From: RGIG3077 sp964490175 | GTDB taxonomy: Bacteria > Bacillota > Clostridia > Oscillospirales > Ruminococcaceae | Direction of reading: 5' to 3' | DNA length: 17,469 nt | NCBI GenBank assembly: GCA_964490175.1 | Contig: CAZBAI010000028.1 | Location: 1 to 17,469, forward strand | Shown here: piece by piece, positions 14,928 through 17,469 of the stretch | How positions within the stretch are numbered: the stretch's first letter is position 1 | Layout of the letters: each line of letters starts with the position of its first letter | The notes under the pieces: generated by a model | The model's database searches: none | The model's input: the letters and a program-made list of their open reading frames with translations, nothing else | Told to the model about the DNA's origin: nothing | Made by a program: the position numbers and the translations under genes

Positions 14928-15578
14928 ATGGACTTTATCGACAGAAGCTATACTTTCGGAGAGGAGCTTTTTAATTCGGTTTCACATGGGACAGGTGCGC
15001 TTTTATCAATAGGCGGAGCTGCCGTGTTGATAACATTTAGTGCGATTTACGGCAATGCTTTGACTGTTGCGGCTTGCTCGATATATGCGTTGACGCTGAT
15101 TATACTTTATTCTATGTCGCTTGTTTATCACCTTATCAGCGAAAAGCACGAAAAAGCCAAGGCACTTTTTAAAGGACTTGACAACAGCAGTTTGTATTTG
15201 ATAGTTGCCGGAACATATACGCCTTACGCTCTTTGCTGTTTAAAAGGCGCTCGCGGTTGGATTGTGTTTGGCATAATATGGCTTGCCGCCGTTATCGGAA
15301 TGACTTTGACATGGGTTTTTAAGCGCTCTCGCAGGGTTGTGGCAACGTGCTATATCGCCTTGGGCTGGCTTATCATTATCCTTCTTGAAGTTTTCGGATC
15401 CGCACTGCCGACGCTTTCGCTTGTTTTTTTGATTTTGGGCGGTGTGCTGTATATGGGCGGTCTTGTGTTTTATAATTCAAAAAATCAGCATTATATGCAT
15501 TCTATATGGCATTTGCTTGTGATGGCAGGAAGCATTTTTCATTATTTTTCAATTCTTTACGCCATAGTGAAAATTTAA
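14928..15578 (+). CDS. Hemolysin III / PAQR (TrhA) family membrane protein
   Basis: This 216-residue polytopic membrane protein has about seven hydrophobic segments. Family signatures are present: NSVSHGTGALLSIGG near the N-terminus, LVYHLIS followed by KGLDNSSLYLIVAGTYTPY, and the C-terminal HSIWHLLVMAGSIFHYFSI. The conserved His and Asp residues are those thought to bind a metal in PAQR relatives. Bacterial members are linked to membrane homeostasis or fluidity; the hemolysin name is historical and does not show toxicity. AAGGGAG lies 8-10 nt before the ATG. The gene sits between the phosphodiesterase and PFK (22 nt to the PFK start), supporting cotranscription. The precise activity is unknown. 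Confidence 0.93.
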   Translation: MDFIDRSYTFGEELFNSVSHGTGALLSIGGAAVLITFSAIYGNALTVAACSIYALTLIILYSMSLVYHLISEKHEKAKALFKGLDNSSLYLIVAGTYTPYALCCLKGARGWIVFGIIWLAAVIGMTLTWVFKRSRRVVATCYIALGWLIIILLEVFGSALPTLSLVFLILGGVLYMGGLVFYNSKNQHYMHSIWHLLVMAGSIFHYFSILYAIVKI

Positions 15579-15600
15579 AATCAAACGGAGGGTTTATGCT

Positions 15601-16683
15601 ATGAAAAAGCGAATCGGTATTCTTACAAGCGGCGGCGACTGTCCCGGTCTTAATGCGACTATAAGAGGCGTTGCCAAGGCTTGCTTTGAAAAATTCGGCA
15701 CGGATAATATTGAAATTGTCGGTATTGTTGACGGCTATTACGGACTTATTAACAATGAAACCAAGATTATGAGCCCTGCGGATTTTTCGGGTATTCTTAC
15801 CCAAGGCGGAACGATTTTGGGCACAAAGCGCCAACCGTATAAGCTTATGCAGGTTATCGGCGAGGATAATGTCGATAAAGTTAAAAATATGAAAGAAACT
15901 TATAAAAAGCAAAAATTAGACTGTTTGCTGACGTTGGGCGGAAACGGAACGCACAAAACATCAAATTTGCTTTCGCAAGAGGGGCTGAATGTAATCGGCT
16001 TGCCGAAAACCATCGATAATGATATATACGGCACAGATGTGACTTTCGGATTTCACACCGCAGTTGATACGGCAACGGATGTTATCGACAGGCTGCACAC
16101 AACGGCGGCAAGTCACTCTCGCATTCTTGTCGTTGAAATAATGGGAAACAAGGCAGGCTGGCTTACGCTTAACGCAGGCATTGCCGGCGGTGCGGATATT
16201 ATAATTATTCCCGAAATTCCTTATGATATTGACAAGGTTGCAGACGCTGTTATGCAACGAAACAACAGCGGTAAGGATTTTTCCATTGTTGCGGTCGCCG
16301 AAGGAGCGTTCAGCAAAGCGGAATCGGAAATGAAGAAAAAAGAACGTGCGAAAAAACGGCTTGAAGCGGGAGAAACTACCGCAACAAACCGCATTGCACG
16401 TCAGATTCAGGAAATTACGGGAAGCGAAGCAAGAGTTTGCGTGCCCGGACATATGCTCAGAGGGGGCAGTCCGAGCGCTTATGACAGGATACTTGCGACA
16501 AAGTTCGGCGTTTATGCCGCCTCGCTTCTGGCTCAGGAAAAATACGGCAGAACCGTCGCTATGGTGAACGGTCAAATCACATCGAACAAGCTTGAAGATA
16601 TTGCGGGAAAAGCCCGTCTTGTTGACCCACAGCATCAGCTTGTTAAAACCGCACGTGATTTGGGGGTATCGTTTGGAGATTAA
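15601..16683 (+). CDS. pfk: 6-phosphofructokinase, mixed ATP/PPi signature type
   Basis: This 360-residue cytoplasmic enzyme phosphorylates fructose 6-phosphate to fructose 1,6-bisphosphate. The phosphoryl-donor loop is ILTSGGDCPGLNA at 7-19, and the catalytic segment is PKTIDND at 135-141, with Asp139 as the base. MGNKAGWLTLNAGIAGGAD and PGHMLRGGSPSAYDR complete the substrate site. The donor-specificity positions are mixed. GGNGT at 113-117 has Gly116 as in ATP enzymes but Asn115 where Asp binds Mg2+ in E. coli PfkA; Lys136 is the residue found in PPi-dependent enzymes instead of Gly. The donor is therefore uncertain. As I recall, similar sequences are common in Clostridia and annotated as ATP-dependent. 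GGAGGG is 8 nt before the ATG. The stop overlaps that of the convergent Crp/Fnr gene. Confidence 0.94.
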   Translation: MKKRIGILTSGGDCPGLNATIRGVAKACFEKFGTDNIEIVGIVDGYYGLINNETKIMSPADFSGILTQGGTILGTKRQPYKLMQVIGEDNVDKVKNMKETYKKQKLDCLLTLGGNGTHKTSNLLSQEGLNVIGLPKTIDNDIYGTDVTFGFHTAVDTATDVIDRLHTTAASHSRILVVEIMGNKAGWLTLNAGIAGGADIIIIPEIPYDIDKVADAVMQRNNSGKDFSIVAVAEGAFSKAESEMKKKERAKKRLEAGETTATNRIARQIQEITGSEARVCVPGHMLRGGSPSAYDRILATKFGVYAASLLAQEKYGRTVAMVNGQITSNKLEDIAGKARLVDPQHQLVKTARDLGVSFGD

Positions 16684-17336
16684 AGTACGGTGAAGCGGTT
16701 TTTGCGGTAATCGATGATACCTGCGCTTTTCATTCGCGCAAGTTCTGCGGAAAGTGCGCTTCTGTCGCAGGCAAGGTAATCTGCCATTTGCTGCCTGTCA
16801 AGCGGAATTTCAAACGTTGCACTGCCGCACAGCTCCATTTGCTCGGTCAAATACGATATGATTTTTCTACGCAGCGTTCGCTGTGAGATGTGATAAACTT
16901 TTCGAGTCAGCTCAACGTTTTTCTTCGCCATGCAGGTGAACAGGTTTGAAATTAAGCGCTTGTGACATTGGCAGTTTTTGTGACACGGGCTGAATATTCG
17001 CTGTGCCTTGATTAAAAGCACTTTGCAATCACTGCCGGCGGCTTTGACACCGATATCGGTATTGAAGCCGCCGGCAAAGCTCATTCCGAAGATTTGTCCG
17101 CAGTTGACTTGTGTGAGCACAAAAAGATTGCCAAGCTCGTCTTCACGTGTTATGAGCAGTGTGCCGCTTAAAACAACGCCGATTTTTTCAAACGGTTCGC
17201 CACGCTGCAAAATTGTCATGCCTTTTTCATAGCTGTATTCAGCCGCTTCAAGGCATTTGAGCATTGACGCAATATCGTTTTCGGGAATGCCCGAGAAAAG
17301 CAGGGCGTTTTGCTCCAAAAATTCAGATGTTTTCAT
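16680..17336 (-). CDS. Crp/Fnr-family transcriptional regulator
   Basis: This 218-residue protein has a cyclic-nucleotide-binding-type beta-roll sensor domain at about 12-112 (GMTILQRGEPFEKIGVVLSG, then GQIFGMSFA). A long dimerisation helix follows, then a Crp-type winged helix at about 145-215, with LDRQQMADYLACDRSALSAELARMKSAG as the recognition region. The usual cAMP-binding Arg/Ser motif is absent, so cAMP is probably not the ligand. A Cys/His-rich stretch, SPCHKNCQCHKRL at 116-128 (Cys118, Cys122, Cys124), lies at the hinge to the helix and could bind metal or sense redox, which is inference. The ATG at 17336 has only a weak upstream GGCGG. The promoter appears to overlap a terminator hairpin at 17365-17397. 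The gene converges on pfk, with stops overlapping by 2 bases. Confidence 0.92.
   Translation of the reverse strand: MKTSEFLEQNALLFSGIPENDIASMLKCLEAAEYSYEKGMTILQRGEPFEKIGVVLSGTLLITREDELGNLFVLTQVNCGQIFGMSFAGGFNTDIGVKAAGSDCKVLLIKAQRIFSPCHKNCQCHKRLISNLFTCMAKKNVELTRKVYHISQRTLRRKIISYLTEQMELCGSATFEIPLDRQQMADYLACDRSALSAELARMKSAGIIDYRKNRFTVL
17034..17075. repeat. 42-nt near-perfect inverted repeat inside the Crp/Fnr gene
   Basis: GCCGGCGGCTT (17034-17044) is exactly complementary to AAGCCGCCGGC (17065-17075). The middle continues with a palindrome, ACCGATATCGGT (17049-17060). In plus-strand RNA the join has two G-U pairs, one A-U pair and one C/A mismatch, so the hairpin is better in the antisense RNA than in the crp mRNA. 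No U-tract follows on either strand, so it is not a standard terminator. It encodes residues about 88-101 of the regulator. Confidence 0.8.
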
Positions 17337-17356
17337 GTTTACCGCCGATTTGTTTT

Positions 17357-17385
17357 AATATATAAAAAAAGAGTTTCTGTGACAG
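17357..17385 (-). promoter_or_regulatory. Possible promoter of the Crp/Fnr gene, embedded in the terminator
   Basis: On the minus strand, CTGTCA (17380-17385, 4/6), a 17-bp spacer and TATATT (17357-17362, 5/6) would start transcription near 17350. The -35 box coincides with the loop and inner stem of the terminator at 17365-17397. It is the only reasonable candidate in the short space between that terminator and the start codon. Confidence 0.45.
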
Positions 17386-17397
17386 AAACTCTTTTTT
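17365..17397. terminator. Bidirectional Rho-independent terminator (15-bp perfect stem)
   Basis: A 15-bp arm at 17365-17379 (A6 then GAGTTTCTG) pairs perfectly with 17383-17397 (CAGAAACTC then T6) around a 3-nt loop. It has U-tracts on both strands. It would end the tRNA-Gly transcript on the minus strand, 20 nt past the tRNA 3' end, and on the plus strand is the first clear terminator after pfk. Confidence 0.93.
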
Positions 17398-17416
17398 CTC
17401 GTGCGCGGTTTGCGCT

Positions 17417-17469
17417 TGGAGCGGATTACGAGGCTCGAACTCGCTACCTCCACCTTGGCAAGGTGGCGC
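17417..17469 (-). tRNA. tRNA-Gly(GCC), 3' part (cut by window edge)
   Basis: The minus strand gives an anticodon arm CCACC-TTGCCAA-GGTGG with anticodon GCC, a variable loop, a T arm GCGAG-TTCGAGC-CTCGT, the acceptor strand AATCCGC, discriminator T and an encoded CCA (17417-17419). The U73 discriminator and the CCGC acceptor fit bacterial tRNA-Gly. The D arm and 5' acceptor strand lie beyond the window. Confidence 0.95.

Noticed and set aside
15961..16635. A 224-codon open frame antisense to pfk
   Set aside because: It mirrors a strongly conserved coding region, has no ribosome binding site and its product resembles no family.
17034..17075. Intrinsic terminator for pfk inside the Crp/Fnr gene
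   Set aside because: The stem is strong but is followed by AAAGCTCATT rather than a U-run on the plus strand.
17365..17397. A CRISPR-like or insertion-sequence terminal repeat
   Set aside because: It is a single 15-bp inverted repeat with U-tracts beside a tRNA, which fits a terminator fully.

Overview
The window looks like chromosomal DNA from a low-to-mid G+C anaerobic Firmicute of class Clostridia, most likely a cellulolytic or fibre-using member of the Ruminococcaceae/Oscillospiraceae. The grounds are AGGAGG-type ribosome binding sites, sigma-A-like promoters, many lipoproteins, a cellobiose phosphorylase that closely matches the Clostridium thermocellum enzyme as I remember it, and a clostridial-type phosphofructokinase. 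The species cannot be fixed from this sequence alone. I see no mobile element, CRISPR array, rRNA or phage module.

Layout. Bases 1-258 (minus) are the 5' part of gap (GAPDH). Next, 537-1550 (plus) encodes a PAS plus histidine-kinase-like protein that lacks the phosphoacceptor His and the ATP-binding boxes; a bidirectional terminator follows it. A long minus-strand block runs from 12330 back to 1649. It starts with a response regulator, a sensor kinase and a GH25 lysozyme lipoprotein, whose reading frames overlap. After a near-consensus promoter come a CNNM/CorC-type membrane protein, a transglutaminase-like lipoprotein and an aldose 1-epimerase. A separate strong promoter drives cellobiose phosphorylase, and the block ends with an exported trigger-factor-like lipoprotein. 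From 12636 to 16683 (plus) lies an apparent operon: a membrane c-di-GMP phosphodiesterase (PAS-GGDEF-EAL with a degenerate GGDEF), a hemolysin III/PAQR-family membrane protein and a phosphofructokinase with mixed ATP/PPi signature residues. Its last stop codon overlaps that of a convergent Crp/Fnr-type regulator (16680-17336, minus). The window ends inside a minus-strand tRNA-Gly(GCC), preceded in the given strand by a 15-bp perfect terminator hairpin.

How the genes fit together. Central sugar metabolism is represented by cellobiose phosphorolysis, sugar mutarotation, PFK and GAPDH. Envelope maintenance and sensing are represented by the two-component system with lysozyme, a transglutaminase-like lipoprotein, an extracytoplasmic chaperone-like lipoprotein and the CNNM protein. 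Signalling is represented by the c-di-GMP phosphodiesterase and the Crp/Fnr protein.

I did not find a clearly new multi-gene system. The observations most worth a second look are: (i) almost every predicted transcript in the window opens with a short stem-loop at its expected 5' end; (ii) a ~155-nt structured leader precedes the CNNM gene; (iii) the pfk/crp pair has overlapping stops and no terminator between the genes, so the transcripts should be mutually antisense; (iv) a 42-nt near-perfect hairpin lies inside crp; and (v) there are degenerate signalling enzymes.
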